A stretch of 64,000 nucleotides of DNA from CAJXSN01 sp947492235 (GCF_042492175.1 NZ_CP170453.1:1860001-1924000), one strand, 5' to 3'; positions 50,547 through 62,472 are shown, counted from the first letter of the stretch. Program-made: numbers and translations. Notes: generated by a model not told the origin, from the letters alone.

Positions 50547-53500
50547 GTGATCCGCAGAAATACGCCGTCGGCACGTCCGGCAACCAAACGAATCATGTCG
50601 CTTGCGACTGTCTCGGGAATCGCTCTTGGCTTGTCATTGCCCAGCGCGGCGTTCGCTCAGGATGCCGATGAGGCGGAGGCTGCTTCGGAAGGCGTGGTCG
50701 ATGCGGATGGTGTCATCATCGTCAGCGGTTTCCGCGCCTCGCTTGAGAACGCGCAGAATGTGAAGCGCAACGCTGACACATTTGTCGACGCGATTTCTGC
50801 TGAAGACATCGGCGCACTGCCTGACCGTTCTGTCGCAGAGGCGCTGCAGCGCGTTCCCGGCGTGAACATCGGCCGGTTCGAGAAAACCACCGACCCTGAC
50901 CGTTTCTCGGTTGAAGGCACCGGCGTCATCATCCGCGGCCTGCCTTATGTGCGTTCCGAACTGAACGGCCGCGAGATTTTCTCCGCCACCGGTGGCCGTG
51001 TTCTGAGCTTCAACGACGTGTCGCCAGAGCTTCTGGGCCGTGTCGAGGTATACAAGAACGCCACCGCCGACCTGGTTGAGGGTGCGATTGCCGGTACGGT
51101 CAATTTGGTCACGCGCAAGCCGCTCGACACCAGTGGTCTTAAGATCGCCGGCACGATCGGTGCGAACTACGGCGATCTCCGCGAAGAGTGGTCGCCTGAG
51201 ATATCCGGCCTCATTTCGAACAGCTGGGACACCGATGCTGGCTCTTTCGGGGTCCAGTTCGGCTATGCCTATTCCGAATTGAAGAGCCGGACGGACGCAT
51301 CGCAGGTTGCTGATCCCTGCTACCGCGCCGACACGTTTGACGCGCCTTGTATCCGCGCAGTCTCGGTCGGCTCGGGCGGCTTTGTCGGCGATCCGAACTT
51401 CGATGCCTCCAACTTCCCCCCTGCCAATTCTCTGGTGGTGCCCAAGGGGGCAGGTGTGCGGACGACCGATCTGGACCGCGACCGCGAGGCGTTTTCCTTT
51501 GTCGGTCAGTATGAGAGCGTGGATGGGCGCTTCGCCGCTACGTTCGAGTGGCTGCGCTCCGATACCAGTTTCGATACTGAAGAATTCGCGCTGATCTCGC
51601 GCGTCGATGACGAAGGTCTTTTCCCGGTCCCTGCGGCTGGCAGCACGTGGCAATTCGACGAGAACGGTGTCTTCCAGAGTGGTGTCCTGACGCAGCGCCC
51701 GGGCGATGCCTATGCCACGCCGTTTGGTCGCGGCGGTATTCCCGTGGATTCGTTGCGCTTCCTTCGCGGGGCGGATTCCAAGACCGAAGATTTCTCCTTC
51801 GACATGCAGTATGAGGCGACCGACCGTCTGCGTTTCAATTTCGAAGCGCAGCATGTCACGTCCGACCTTGCCCGCGACTCGGTCTTTGGCGCGCTCAGCA
51901 CTTGGGCGGAGGTTGATCTCGATCTCACCGGCAAGACGCCTCAGGTTCAGTTCCTTGCGCCTCCGGGATCGCCAGCGGATTACTTCTCCTCTGGCGAAAC
52001 GACCTACTATTGGTTCGGATTGGACAGCCGCGAGAAGAACGAAGCCGAACTGAACAGCCTGCGCTTCGACGTCGATTACGACATCAGCGACGAAGGCTTC
52101 TTCAAGACTGCGCGGTTCGGCGCGCGCTGGGCGGAGCGTGATCGCACGACTCGCAACACCAATTTCAGCACCTGGGGCAACCTTTCCGCGCCGTGGGCTG
52201 GCCGCGCTGGCTGTGCCCCGTGGGGTGAAGGCTCCGGCTGCGGTGCAAGCGGCCCTGGCCCGTTCGGCAACGGCTTCATTCCCGGACGCCTGTACACCGG
52301 CTTGCCCGGGCAGGAATTCGCCATCGCGGGCGGCGCGTTCACCGACGAGTTCCCTGATTATTCGTCCTACCGCGACCCGTTCAACAACGGCTTCCAGCGC
52401 GGCAACACGCCTCTGCCGATCGAGAATGGATCGGCGTGGTATTTCGGCGGGGATGATTTCCTTGGCGAATATCTCGACGGCCTGACCGACGCGCAGTTCG
52501 CCGAGATTCAGGAATTCGGCCAGTCGCCGGAGCGTTTCAACTACGGTGTGAACGGGCGTTCGCGCCCCGATCCGATCACCGGGGAAATCGTCCCGTGTGA
52601 CATCGAAGGTGTGTATTGCCCCGGTGAAGTCTCCACTGTCACCGAAATCACGAAGGCGGCCTACGCCCGGGTCGATTACGGCACCACATTCGACAATGGC
52701 TGGGATCTGACCGGTAACTTCGGCTTGCGTTATGTCGAGACCAAGGTGAGCAGCGGCGGACGGATCGGTTTCCCCGATGCGGCTCGTTTCGATAACCCCG
52801 ATAACGGGTTCGCCAACGGCGATGGCATCGTGCAGGTATCGGAAATCAATGCTGCTTGTGCGACCCCGGATGTGCCCGGCATCGCCCGTGGCTATTGCAG
52901 TCTTTCCCCTGAGCGTACGGCAGAATTTGCCGCCGCGCATACCGGGGAAATCCTGATCGACGACCGGGATATTACTTTCGACAACTGGTTGCCCAGCTTC
53001 AATGCGAAACTGGATGTCGGTGATGGGCTCCTGTTCCGTGCTGCCGTGTCGAAGGGCCTGTCGCGTCCCGACTTGCAATTGTTCCGCGCAGGCGGCGGTA
53101 TTGGCGACAACACCAACGCTCTGGAATTGGCGGGCACTCTGGAAACCGGACCTCTGTTTGCATTGCAGACGGGCAATCGGAACCTGTTGCCGGTGACCTC
53201 GTGGAACTATGATCTTTCGGCAGAGTGGTATTTCGACACGGTCGGCTCGCTTACCTTCTCGGTCTTCCTGAAGGACATTCAGGGGATCGTGAACACGGGC
53301 TTCGAAACGGTCAATTACACCAGCCCCGGCGGTGTTTCGACTGATGTTCAGGTGGAAGGCCCGATCAACGATCAGGGCGGCACGCTGAAGGGTTTCGAAA
53401 TTACCCATCAGCAAACCTACGACTTCCTACCCGGCCTGCTCAGTGGCTTGGGGACACAGGTAACCTACACCTATGTCGATGGGGACGATTTCTCGAACCC

Positions 53501-53924
53501 GAACCTGGCCAATCCGGGACAGGCGTCGATTGCATCTTCTGCGGAAAATGATCTCGGTGGTGGTTCGTTTGCCTTCCTGCAGCCGCTTGCCGGACTGTCG
53601 AAGCATACGATCAACGCGACTGTGTTCTACGAGAAAGGCCCGATTGCCGCACGTGCTGCCTATAATTGGCGCTCGGCTTTCTTGGTCACGCCGCGTGATG
53701 ACATTTTCCCGTTCTCGCCCATCTGGCAGGAATCAACGGGTCAGTTGGACGCCTCGCTGTTCTACACTCTGAATGATGGCATCAAGCTGGGCATTCAGGC
53801 GGTGAACCTGCTGGACGAAGTTACCCGCACATCGCAGGTCGTGAATTTCGAAGGGCTGCGCGTACCGCGCTCCGCCTTCCGGAACGACCGGCGCTTCACC
53901 TTCCTCGCGCGCTTCGATTTTTAA
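50547..53924 (+). CDS. TonB-dependent receptor for oligosaccharides
   Basis: 1125 residues, GTG start with GGGAGGG upstream. Signal peptide (ending SAAFAQ), an N-terminal plug with IIVSGFRASLENAQNVKRNA, VAEALQRVPGVNIGRFE and VEVYKNATADLVEGAIAGTV, and a beta-barrel ending in RRFTFLARFDF with terminal Phe. The plug sequence is typical of receptors from sphingomonad/Caulobacter polysaccharide loci. It brings glucan oligosaccharides across the outer membrane using TonB energy. Followed 96 bases later by the GH16 gene; that gap holds a GC-rich hairpin (53955-53990). Confidence 0.95.
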   Translation: MIRRNTPSARPATKRIMSLATVSGIALGLSLPSAAFAQDADEAEAASEGVVDADGVIIVSGFRASLENAQNVKRNADTFVDAISAEDIGALPDRSVAEALQRVPGVNIGRFEKTTDPDRFSVEGTGVIIRGLPYVRSELNGREIFSATGGRVLSFNDVSPELLGRVEVYKNATADLVEGAIAGTVNLVTRKPLDTSGLKIAGTIGANYGDLREEWSPEISGLISNSWDTDAGSFGVQFGYAYSELKSRTDASQVADPCYRADTFDAPCIRAVSVGSGGFVGDPNFDASNFPPANSLVVPKGAGVRTTDLDRDREAFSFVGQYESVDGRFAATFEWLRSDTSFDTEEFALISRVDDEGLFPVPAAGSTWQFDENGVFQSGVLTQRPGDAYATPFGRGGIPVDSLRFLRGADSKTEDFSFDMQYEATDRLRFNFEAQHVTSDLARDSVFGALSTWAEVDLDLTGKTPQVQFLAPPGSPADYFSSGETTYYWFGLDSREKNEAELNSLRFDVDYDISDEGFFKTARFGARWAERDRTTRNTNFSTWGNLSAPWAGRAGCAPWGEGSGCGASGPGPFGNGFIPGRLYTGLPGQEFAIAGGAFTDEFPDYSSYRDPFNNGFQRGNTPLPIENGSAWYFGGDDFLGEYLDGLTDAQFAEIQEFGQSPERFNYGVNGRSRPDPITGEIVPCDIEGVYCPGEVSTVTEITKAAYARVDYGTTFDNGWDLTGNFGLRYVETKVSSGGRIGFPDAARFDNPDNGFANGDGIVQVSEINAACATPDVPGIARGYCSLSPERTAEFAAAHTGEILIDDRDITFDNWLPSFNAKLDVGDGLLFRAAVSKGLSRPDLQLFRAGGGIGDNTNALELAGTLETGPLFALQTGNRNLLPVTSWNYDLSAEWYFDTVGSLTFSVFLKDIQGIVNTGFETVNYTSPGGVSTDVQVEGPINDQGGTLKGFEITHQQTYDFLPGLLSGLGTQVTYTYVDGDDFSNPNLANPGQASIASSAENDLGGGSFAFLQPLAGLSKHTINATVFYEKGPIAARAAYNWRSAFLVTPRDDIFPFSPIWQESTGQLDASLFYTLNDGIKLGIQAVNLLDEVTRTSQVVNFEGLRVPRSAFRNDRRFTFLARFDF

Positions 53925-54020
53925 CGAGGCACTTCGCGATACGTGACGCATGGCGGCCCTCGTTCCTTCTTGGGAGCGGGGGCCGTATGCGTTTCGGCTG
54001 ATCGATTATGGGAGAGGGCC

Positions 54021-55040
54021 ATGGCGGCCATTCGCAATAGCATTACCACCGTATGCGCTTCGCTGCTTTTGGCGGCTTGCGGGTCAACATCGGAGGCGCC
54101 TGCTTCAACCAAAAGCGAGGTCATCAACGAAGGCTCGCTGGGTGCAGAGGACAGCGGGCCGGACAGCCAGTCGGGCTGGGACCTGGTGTGGTCCGACGAG
54201 TTTGACGGGAACGCGATCGACGACGGCAAGTGGAGCTTCAATATCGATTGCTGGGGCGGCGGCAATGAAGAGCGCCAATGCTACACCGACCGGGCAGAGA
54301 ATGCTTCGCTGGAAGACGGCAAGCTGGTGATCACGGCGCGCAAGGAAGAGTATTCCGGACCCGCGCTTCCGCCGCATATGCGCGAGGGCGCAGACGATCC
54401 CGACGCGCAGGCAACCAAGCCTTTCACCTCCGCCCGGCTCGTCACCCAGGGCAATGCCGCGTGGCAATATGGCCGGATCGAAGTGCGCGCCAAATTGCCG
54501 CAGGGGCAAGGCACCTGGCCCGCCATCTGGATGCTGCCGGAAGACGAAGCCTATGGCACATGGGCCGCATCGGGCGAGATCGATATTATGGAAGCGGTCA
54601 ATCTGGGCGTCCCCTGTGAGGAATGCCCGAACGGACAGGAAAGCACTATTCTGGGCACGCTCCACTTCGGCGGACTGTGGCCGGACAATTCGCTCAACAG
54701 CACGGAAATCTCGTATCCTGCGGTGCTGGACGGTTTTCATACCTTCGGCATCGTCTGGCAACCGGGCCGGATGGTCTGGACCGTTGACGGGCGTGTTTTC
54801 GCTGAGAAGCGTAGCGAAGACTGGTTCACCACGGCCACAGACGAGGCCAACGCTCCGTTCGATAAACCGTTTCACCTTATCCTCAATCTCGCTATCGGTG
54901 GAGGACTGCCGGAAAAGCGCGGCCTGATGGGCGTGTCAGAAGAGGGATTTCCAAAGCGGATGGAAGTGGACTGGGTCCGGGTTTGGGAATGCAATTCGCA
55001 AGCGGATGAACCCGGCAGCTGCGCGTGGACCGGGGACTGA
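54021..55040 (+). CDS. GH16 endo-beta-1,3-glucanase, lipoprotein
   Basis: 339 residues. Signal peptide with lipobox LLAAC (Cys20), a short linker and a GH16 domain with GEIDIMEAV: the E186-x-D188-x-x-E191 catalytic block of laminarinases. Also WQYGRIEVRAKLPQGQGTWP and the substrate cleft IWMLPEDEAYGTW. It should cut beta-1,3-glucan (laminarin) at the cell surface or in the periplasm. Start at MAAIRNSI because GGAGAGGG is upstream. The LacI gene begins 6 bases after its stop. Confidence 0.94.
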   Translation: MAAIRNSITTVCASLLLAACGSTSEAPASTKSEVINEGSLGAEDSGPDSQSGWDLVWSDEFDGNAIDDGKWSFNIDCWGGGNEERQCYTDRAENASLEDGKLVITARKEEYSGPALPPHMREGADDPDAQATKPFTSARLVTQGNAAWQYGRIEVRAKLPQGQGTWPAIWMLPEDEAYGTWAASGEIDIMEAVNLGVPCEECPNGQESTILGTLHFGGLWPDNSLNSTEISYPAVLDGFHTFGIVWQPGRMVWTVDGRVFAEKRSEDWFTTATDEANAPFDKPFHLILNLAIGGGLPEKRGLMGVSEEGFPKRMEVDWVRVWECNSQADEPGSCAWTGD

Positions 55041-55046
55041 AATTTT

Positions 55047-56132
55047 ATGGCGAGACGGCGTCAATCCGTTACAATCAAGCATGTAGCCGCCGATGCAGGG
55101 GTATCCCTGCAAACGGTCAGCCGCGTCATCAACAACGAACCCAATGTCCGCCCCAAAATGCAGGAGCGGGTGCAGGCGTCGATCGACAAGCTGGGCTATG
55201 TGCCCTCGATTGCCGCCCAGCGGATGAGCGGGTCGAAATCCTATCTCATCCTCGCGCTGAACGACCGCGAAAGGACCGTGGAGAGCTGGCGCGCGCGGGA
55301 GGGCAATGACTGGGTCGACCAGATGCTGCTGGGCGGGATGTTGACCTGCGCCGAGCACGGTTACCGCATGATTATCGAGCTGGTCGACACGCATAACGAC
55401 CATGTCGAGAAGGAACTCCAGGCGGTACTTTCTTCGCTTCGCCCCGATGGGGTGATGCTGACCCCGCCGCACTCCGACAACCCGTTGATCGTGAAGCTGT
55501 TCGCCGATGCAGGGCTGCCCTTTGCGCGGATCGGATCCCAATCGCGCGGACCCGGCATCGCCATTTCGATGGACGATGCCGGGTCGGCACGCAAAGCGAC
55601 AGAGCACCTTCTCGCCTATGGCCACAAGCGCATCGGTTTCATTGCCGGCCCGCCTGACTACGAGCTAAGCGGATGGCGCGAGGATGGCTGGCGCGGTGCA
55701 ATGGCCAAGGCCGGACTGGGCACGGCGGGGCTCTCGCAAGCGGGCGATTTCAGCGAGCAATCGGGATCGGTCGCGGCGCGTGCCCTGCTCGGCTGCGCCG
55801 AACCCCCGACCGCGATCATCGCCAGCAATGACCAGATGGCGCTGGGCGCGCTAAAGGTCGCTCGGGAGATGAGCCTTGATGTGCCGAGTGATTTGTCGCT
55901 CATTAGCTTTGATAATTCGCCGCTGGTCAAATTCGCGCAGCCGCCATTGACTGCCATCGACCAACCGATCGCGGAGACAGCCTCGGTTGCAGCGCAAGCG
56001 ATTATCGAAGCCAATCGCGGGGAAGATTCGAACGCCAGCTCGCACATTGTGCAAGCCCGGTTGGTGGAACGGCAATCGGTTGCGCTTCCCTGTCCCGCGC
56101 GCCCCGCACCCCCTGCAGCCGAGGGATCATGA
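55047..56132 (+). CDS. LacI-family transcriptional regulator
   Basis: 361 residues. The N-terminal HTH is VTIKHVAADAGVSLQTVSRV with hinge GYVPSIAAQRMSGSK, followed by a periplasmic-binding-type sensor domain (residues ~65-340) with IGFIAGPPDYELSGW, IIASNDQMALGALKVA and LSLISFDNSPLVKF. Expected to repress the glucan genes and release them when an oligosaccharide or glucose derivative binds. Candidate operators carry GAACGTTC cores. ATG of the next gene overlaps its stop (ATGA). Confidence 0.94.
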   Translation: MARRRQSVTIKHVAADAGVSLQTVSRVINNEPNVRPKMQERVQASIDKLGYVPSIAAQRMSGSKSYLILALNDRERTVESWRAREGNDWVDQMLLGGMLTCAEHGYRMIIELVDTHNDHVEKELQAVLSSLRPDGVMLTPPHSDNPLIVKLFADAGLPFARIGSQSRGPGIAISMDDAGSARKATEHLLAYGHKRIGFIAGPPDYELSGWREDGWRGAMAKAGLGTAGLSQAGDFSEQSGSVAARALLGCAEPPTAIIASNDQMALGALKVAREMSLDVPSDLSLISFDNSPLVKFAQPPLTAIDQPIAETASVAAQAIIEANRGEDSNASSHIVQARLVERQSVALPCPARPAPPAAEGS

Positions 56133-57325
56133 CAGACGGGCCGCGCGGCCAGTCGCCTCGGTTTCTCGCACTTTACGCACTGGCATGGGCTGGCGGCGCG
56201 ATAGCCTATACCCCGCTTCTGACGCTGATACTGCCCCTGAAAGTCATAACGCTTGCAGGCGATGACGCCGTCAGCTGGCTATCGGCGATTGCGTTTTGTG
56301 GGGCCATATCCGCAAGCCTCGCGAATATCGGTTTTGGCTGGCTTAGTGACTGGACCGGCAATCGGCGATTGTGGATTGGAGCCGGACTGATGGCGTCGAG
56401 CGCAGCCTTGCCGTTGCTCGGTCAGGCGCAGACGCTTTACCAGATCATCGCGGTCATCGTATTTTGGCAAGTCGCCCTCAACATGATGCTTTCACCGCTG
56501 GCAGCGTGGGCCGGGGATCACGTGCCTGATTATCAAAAGGGGCGGCTGGGCGGCCTGTTGTCACTCGCCCCCGCGATGGGAGCCGTGGCCGGGGCTCTGG
56601 TGACGTGGCCGGGTCTCGCCGAAGAAGGGATGCGGCTTTGGGCCATCGCAGCCATGGTTGCGGCTTGCGTTGTCCCGGTGCTGGTGCTGGGGAAGCCAAA
56701 GCATTTCCCTCATCTCATGGCGATGGAGGAACAGGAAGAGCCTGTCGTCACCGGCAATCAACGCCGCGCCGTGATCAAGATGTGGCTGGCGCGTCTGCTT
56801 TTGCAGATAAGCGAGGCGGCACTGTTCGCGTTTCTTCTGATCTGGCTAAAGACAATCAGTACAAGCATAACCGATGCGGATGTTGCCCGACTGTTCGGCT
56901 TGGTGCTGGTCATTGCGATCCCTGTGTCACTGATTGCAGGGCGCTGGGCTGACCGGCATGAGCGCCCGATTTTGCCGTTGCGTGCCAGCGCCGCGATTGC
57001 CGCGCTGGGGCTTCTCGTGATGGCTTTAGCGCAAGATAGCACGGTGGCAGTGGCGGGTTATATTTTGTTTGGTGTCTCCGGCGCAGTGTTCCTGTCCCTG
57101 CATTCGGCTCAGACCCTTCGCGTGCTTCCGCGGCCCGAAACGCGCGGGCGCGATCTGGGCATTTTCAATCTCACCAACACCGTTCCATCGCTGGTCATGC
57201 CTGGCATCGCTTTGGCCCTTATCCCCGTGTTCGGTTTTCAGGGAATGTTCTTTGCTCTGGCTGGCTTGGCGTTCGTATCGGCGCTTTTCCTCGCAGGCGT
57301 GCGACAAGATTTGGGCCAAGCGTGA
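56129..57325 (+). CDS. MFS transporter
   Basis: 398 residues, about twelve hydrophobic segments (LALYALAWAGGAIAYTPLL, IVFWQVALNMMLSPLAAW, LGLLVMALAQDSTVAVAGY, FGFQGMFFALAGLAF). Motif-A-like loop GWLSDWTGNRRLWIG follows helix 2. Probably takes up a mono- or disaccharide released by the glucanases, inferred from position. Overlaps the LacI stop by four bases. Confidence 0.88.
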   Translation: MTDGPRGQSPRFLALYALAWAGGAIAYTPLLTLILPLKVITLAGDDAVSWLSAIAFCGAISASLANIGFGWLSDWTGNRRLWIGAGLMASSAALPLLGQAQTLYQIIAVIVFWQVALNMMLSPLAAWAGDHVPDYQKGRLGGLLSLAPAMGAVAGALVTWPGLAEEGMRLWAIAAMVAACVVPVLVLGKPKHFPHLMAMEEQEEPVVTGNQRRAVIKMWLARLLLQISEAALFAFLLIWLKTISTSITDADVARLFGLVLVIAIPVSLIAGRWADRHERPILPLRASAAIAALGLLVMALAQDSTVAVAGYILFGVSGAVFLSLHSAQTLRVLPRPETRGRDLGIFNLTNTVPSLVMPGIALALIPVFGFQGMFFALAGLAFVSALFLAGVRQDLGQA

Positions 57326-57371
57326 TTTGGCCGCTTGATAATGCCGCGGGGGCATGGCAGTCAGGTCATGA

Positions 57372-57383
57372 GAACGTTCACAA
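57372..57383. promoter_or_regulatory. LacI-type operator-like site before the GH3 gene
   Basis: GAACGTTCACAA is the reverse complement of TTGTGAACGTTC found at 50444-50455. It lies 17-28 bases upstream of the GH3 start codon, so a repressor bound there could block transcription or early elongation. Confidence 0.5.
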
Positions 57384-57399
57384 AGAGACCGAGGGCGGG

Positions 57400-59844
57400 A
57401 TGTTGAATCGGGGTATTGCGGCACTGAGTGCCGTGTTGGTTGCTGGCTGTAGTCAGGTTGCGGTGGAATCTGCCGGACCTGCTCCTGCGGAGTCTGTGGA
57501 GGCAGTAGCTGCTGCCGCGATGAGTGCCGACGACGCGGAGATCGCATCCCTCGTCGCGCGCATGAGCCTCGAGCGTAAAATCGCCCAGCTCATACAGCCG
57601 CAGATCAATTCCTTCACTGCGGAGGATATGAAAACCTACCGCTTCGGCAGCTATCTCAATGGCGGCAATGGCGGGCCCTACGGCGATGAATTCGCGCCGC
57701 CTTCGGAATGGCTGCGTCTGGCAGACGAGATGTATGATGCATCGGTCCAGCCGCTGCCCGGAGGTGAGCCTGCGATCCCGGTCATGTGGGGTACCGATGC
57801 GGTGCACGGCCATTCCAACATTGTCGGCGCAACCCTGTTTCCGCACAATATCGCGCTGGGCGCGGCCAATGACGCGGATCTTGTCCGCCGGATCGGCCAT
57901 GCGACGGCAATCGAGATTGAGGTGACCGGCATTGACTGGAATTTCTCCCCGACCGTGGCCGTGGCGCGCGATGATCGCTGGGGCCGGACCTATGAAAGCT
58001 ATTCCGAAAATCCCGACCTTGTCGCCAAGCTGGGCGCGGCTCTGATCGAAGGGCAGCAAGGCGTGAAGGGTAGCGAAGGCTATCTCGGCGCGGGCCGCGT
58101 GATTGCAACAGCGAAACATTTCTTCGGCGATGGCGGTACCGAGCAAGGTGTCGACCAAGGGGATGTGAACGGCGATATCGACGCGCTGCTGGCGCTGCAT
58201 GGCCGCCCCTATCCCGCAGCCATCGATGCCGGTGTCGAAACCATCATGGCCAGCTTCAATTCCATCAATGGCCGGAAAATGCACGGCAACGAGGCGCTGC
58301 TGACCGAGGTGCTTCGCGGCCAGATGGGCTTTGACGGATTGGTCGTCGGCGACTGGAACGGTCACGGCCAGGTCAAAGGCTGCACCGTGACCGATTGCCC
58401 GCAATCGCTGATGGCGGGCCTCGATATCTACATGGTGCCGGACGATTGGAAGGCGCTGATGGACAGCCTGATCGCGCAGGTTAAGGACGGCACGATCCCC
58501 ATGTCGCGGATCGACGAAGCGGTCACCCGCGTGTTGCGCGTCAAACAGCGCGCGGGCCTTCTGGGTGAAGGTGCCCAGCGTCCTTCCGAGCGCGGATATG
58601 CCGGGCGTTACGAAATGCTGGCATCGCCGGAACACCGCGCACTAGCCCGCGAAGCCGTCGCGCGCTCGCAGGTGCTGCTCAAGAACAATGGGGTGCTGCC
58701 GATCAAGGCCGGTGCCAATGTGCTGGTTGCCGGCACCGCCGCCGATGATGTGGGTCAGGCGTCGGGCGGCTGGACGCTGGAATGGCAGGGCGGGCGCAAG
58801 GATCAATTGCCGCGCGATCGCTTTCCCAAAGCGACCACGATCTGGGACGGTTTGAAAGCGAATGTCGCCGCTAATGGCGGCAGTGCGGTGCTGTCGGAAG
58901 ACGGATCGTTCGACACGCGGCCCGATACTGCGATCGTCGTCTTCGGTGAAAAACCCTATGCGGAATTTGCCGGCGATCAGCGCGATCTGGTGTTCCGTGA
59001 CGAGGAAGGGCTGAAGCTCCTCAAGAGTTTCAAGGCACAGGGCATCCCGACCGTTGCCCTGTTCCTTTCCGGGCGTCCGATGTGGATGAACCGGGAATTG
59101 AACGCGGCCGACGCATTTGTCGCATCATGGTTGCCGGGAAGCGAGGGCGCCGGTGTGGCCGATGTCCTGACCGGCGCTCGCGAGGCGACCGGCCGCTTGT
59201 CCTTTTCCTGGCCCGCAACCTGCGAGGGCCGTCCGCTGAACAGCGCCGACGGGGCCTTGTTCGCATTTGGCTATGGACTGTCGCTGACGCAATCCGCCCC
59301 GCTTGGTGAATTGAGCGAAGATTGCGCGCCGCTGACGATTGTCGAGGGCGCGGAGATGTTCGGCAGCGGGCGGCTGGGCACTGGCGTCAGCGCCTTTGTC
59401 GGGCGGCTCGACGGGGCAGGCTTCGAAGAGCTGATGCCGCAAATGCGCGGCGACATGAACGGCTCCGGCGTGACCTCGCGCGGATATGACCGGGATGCCC
59501 AAGAGGACTCGCGCGAAATCAGCATGAAGGCGGGTTCGTATTTCGGGCTGGAGCAGTCTAACGATACGGGCGGTGTCTACCGGATCGAATATGCGGTTGT
59601 GACTCGCCCGACCGGTGCCGTTCGCCTGCGGGCAAGCAGCGCTGATGGCGAGGAAAATACGCTCGATATCACCCCGCAATTCGAGCTGGCCTACAGCAAG
59701 GGCTGGCGCGAGATGGTGATCAGCGAAGCCTGCGTCGCCGATCTGGGCAAGCGGATTGCGTTTGAATCCGACGGGGAAGTGACCTTCCGCATCGCTAGCG
59801 TGAAGCGGGAAGAAGCAGCACCGGATACGGAATGCTCTTTCTGA
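57400..59844 (+). CDS. GH3 exo-beta-glucosidase, lipoprotein
   Basis: 814 residues. Start MLNRGIAALSAVLV with GAGG upstream; lipobox LVAGC (Cys17). Extra 26 codons upstream are open but contain the operator. GH3 domains: (beta/alpha)8 part ending in DGLVVGDWNGHGQV with nucleophile D318, then GH3_C and a fibronectin/CBM-like C-terminal region. Similar to marine ExoP-type exo-1,3/1,4-glucanases. It should release glucose from beta-glucan oligomers made by the GH16 enzyme. Confidence 0.94.
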   Translation: MLNRGIAALSAVLVAGCSQVAVESAGPAPAESVEAVAAAAMSADDAEIASLVARMSLERKIAQLIQPQINSFTAEDMKTYRFGSYLNGGNGGPYGDEFAPPSEWLRLADEMYDASVQPLPGGEPAIPVMWGTDAVHGHSNIVGATLFPHNIALGAANDADLVRRIGHATAIEIEVTGIDWNFSPTVAVARDDRWGRTYESYSENPDLVAKLGAALIEGQQGVKGSEGYLGAGRVIATAKHFFGDGGTEQGVDQGDVNGDIDALLALHGRPYPAAIDAGVETIMASFNSINGRKMHGNEALLTEVLRGQMGFDGLVVGDWNGHGQVKGCTVTDCPQSLMAGLDIYMVPDDWKALMDSLIAQVKDGTIPMSRIDEAVTRVLRVKQRAGLLGEGAQRPSERGYAGRYEMLASPEHRALAREAVARSQVLLKNNGVLPIKAGANVLVAGTAADDVGQASGGWTLEWQGGRKDQLPRDRFPKATTIWDGLKANVAANGGSAVLSEDGSFDTRPDTAIVVFGEKPYAEFAGDQRDLVFRDEEGLKLLKSFKAQGIPTVALFLSGRPMWMNRELNAADAFVASWLPGSEGAGVADVLTGAREATGRLSFSWPATCEGRPLNSADGALFAFGYGLSLTQSAPLGELSEDCAPLTIVEGAEMFGSGRLGTGVSAFVGRLDGAGFEELMPQMRGDMNGSGVTSRGYDRDAQEDSREISMKAGSYFGLEQSNDTGGVYRIEYAVVTRPTGAVRLRASSADGEENTLDITPQFELAYSKGWREMVISEACVADLGKRIAFESDGEVTFRIASVKREEAAPDTECSF

Positions 59845-59953
59845 GCTGAGCGACTTAATGCTTACGTATACAACTGGACTAGGGGCAACGCACCGCTAGT
59901 CACACATCGAGGGTTTGCGACCGGAACGATCCGGCGCATGGGGGAGAAGTTTG

Positions 59954-61537
<1,584 letters not shown>

Positions 61538-61567
61538 GGATGCCTTGCCGGAGCGGGGGCCGGGTTT

Positions 61568-62272
61568 TTAGCCCAGCTTGATCCGCTCCGGCATCGCCTT
61601 GCGAATAAAGCGCTCCGCCTGCGCGTAAGGCCTGTCAATCGAGGGGCGCTCACGCATACGGACCTGATGGGCGGCCAGCGCCGGCCACGCGGAAAGGTCC
61701 ACGTCGGCCACCAGCATGATCTGCATCAGGCAGGTCGTGACCGTGATGTCGGCAATCGTCACGCCGTCGCCGACGTAGAAATCGCCATCGCCCAGCGCGC
61801 TGTCCAGATAGCTCAGGATCGAAGGCATCTTGCCAGTCCAGCTGCCTTGCATCGTTTCCAGATCGGGCTCCTTCCCCTGAGTGACGGCGAAGAAGGCCGG
61901 GCGGAAGATGCCGAGGCCTCCGGTCGCGGCCAGATGCGAGTCGGCATATTCCTCGATGAACAGCGCGCGTCCATAGGGATAGGCCTCTGCCGGATAGATA
62001 GCGGGGCCGGGTACCTTGCGCTCGATATAGGCGCAGATCGCGCTGGAATCGGCGATTGTTCCGTCCACCCCCTCGGCGGCAATCGACCGGTCGCGCAGCA
62101 CGGGAATACGCTTCAGAGGACTGATGGCACGGAACCATTCGGGCGGATTGAAGACATCGACAGCATCGATTTCGAAGGGCACGTCTTTCTCGATACATAC
62201 AGCCGCCACCTTGCGCACGAAGGGGGAAACGGGGCTGCCATAGATGACGAGATCGGGTGGTGTGTCGGTCAT
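61568..62272 (-). CDS. Glutathione S-transferase family protein
   Basis: 234 residues. N-terminal thioredoxin-like domain: IYGSPVSPFVRKVAAVCIEK, with the active Ser, RIPVLRDRS and DSSAICAYIER, then an all-helical C-terminal domain (YVGDGVTIADITVTTCLMQI). Cytosolic; the substrate is unknown. Convergent with the SSS gene and divergent from the aldehyde dehydrogenase gene. Confidence 0.92.
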   Translation of the reverse strand: MTDTPPDLVIYGSPVSPFVRKVAAVCIEKDVPFEIDAVDVFNPPEWFRAISPLKRIPVLRDRSIAAEGVDGTIADSSAICAYIERKVPGPAIYPAEAYPYGRALFIEEYADSHLAATGGLGIFRPAFFAVTQGKEPDLETMQGSWTGKMPSILSYLDSALGDGDFYVGDGVTIADITVTTCLMQIMLVADVDLSAWPALAAHQVRMRERPSIDRPYAQAERFIRKAMPERIKLG

Positions 62273-62472
62273 GTGTTTTCTCCGGTGCTATTGCTGTGCC
62301 TAAAGAGCTAGCGGATCGCGCTACAGGAGGATAGGTTGCATAGCGCAATGGATAGGCGCGCCGCTTCGCCGCAGCCGCTATTCGCTTGAGCGATATTTCA
62401 CCGAGATCCGATTGCGCGGACGGGGCCGAGTGCCCATTTAGCGGACAACGAAACAACAGGAGAGGCAAGATA

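Noticed and set aside
50634..53414. 926-codon open frame antisense to the TonB receptor gene
   Set aside because: A shadow of high-GC coding sequence; no ribosome site and no domain, while the sense strand is a full receptor.
57361..58635. 424-codon minus-strand frame over the GH3 gene
   Set aside because: Antisense shadow of a complete glycoside hydrolase.
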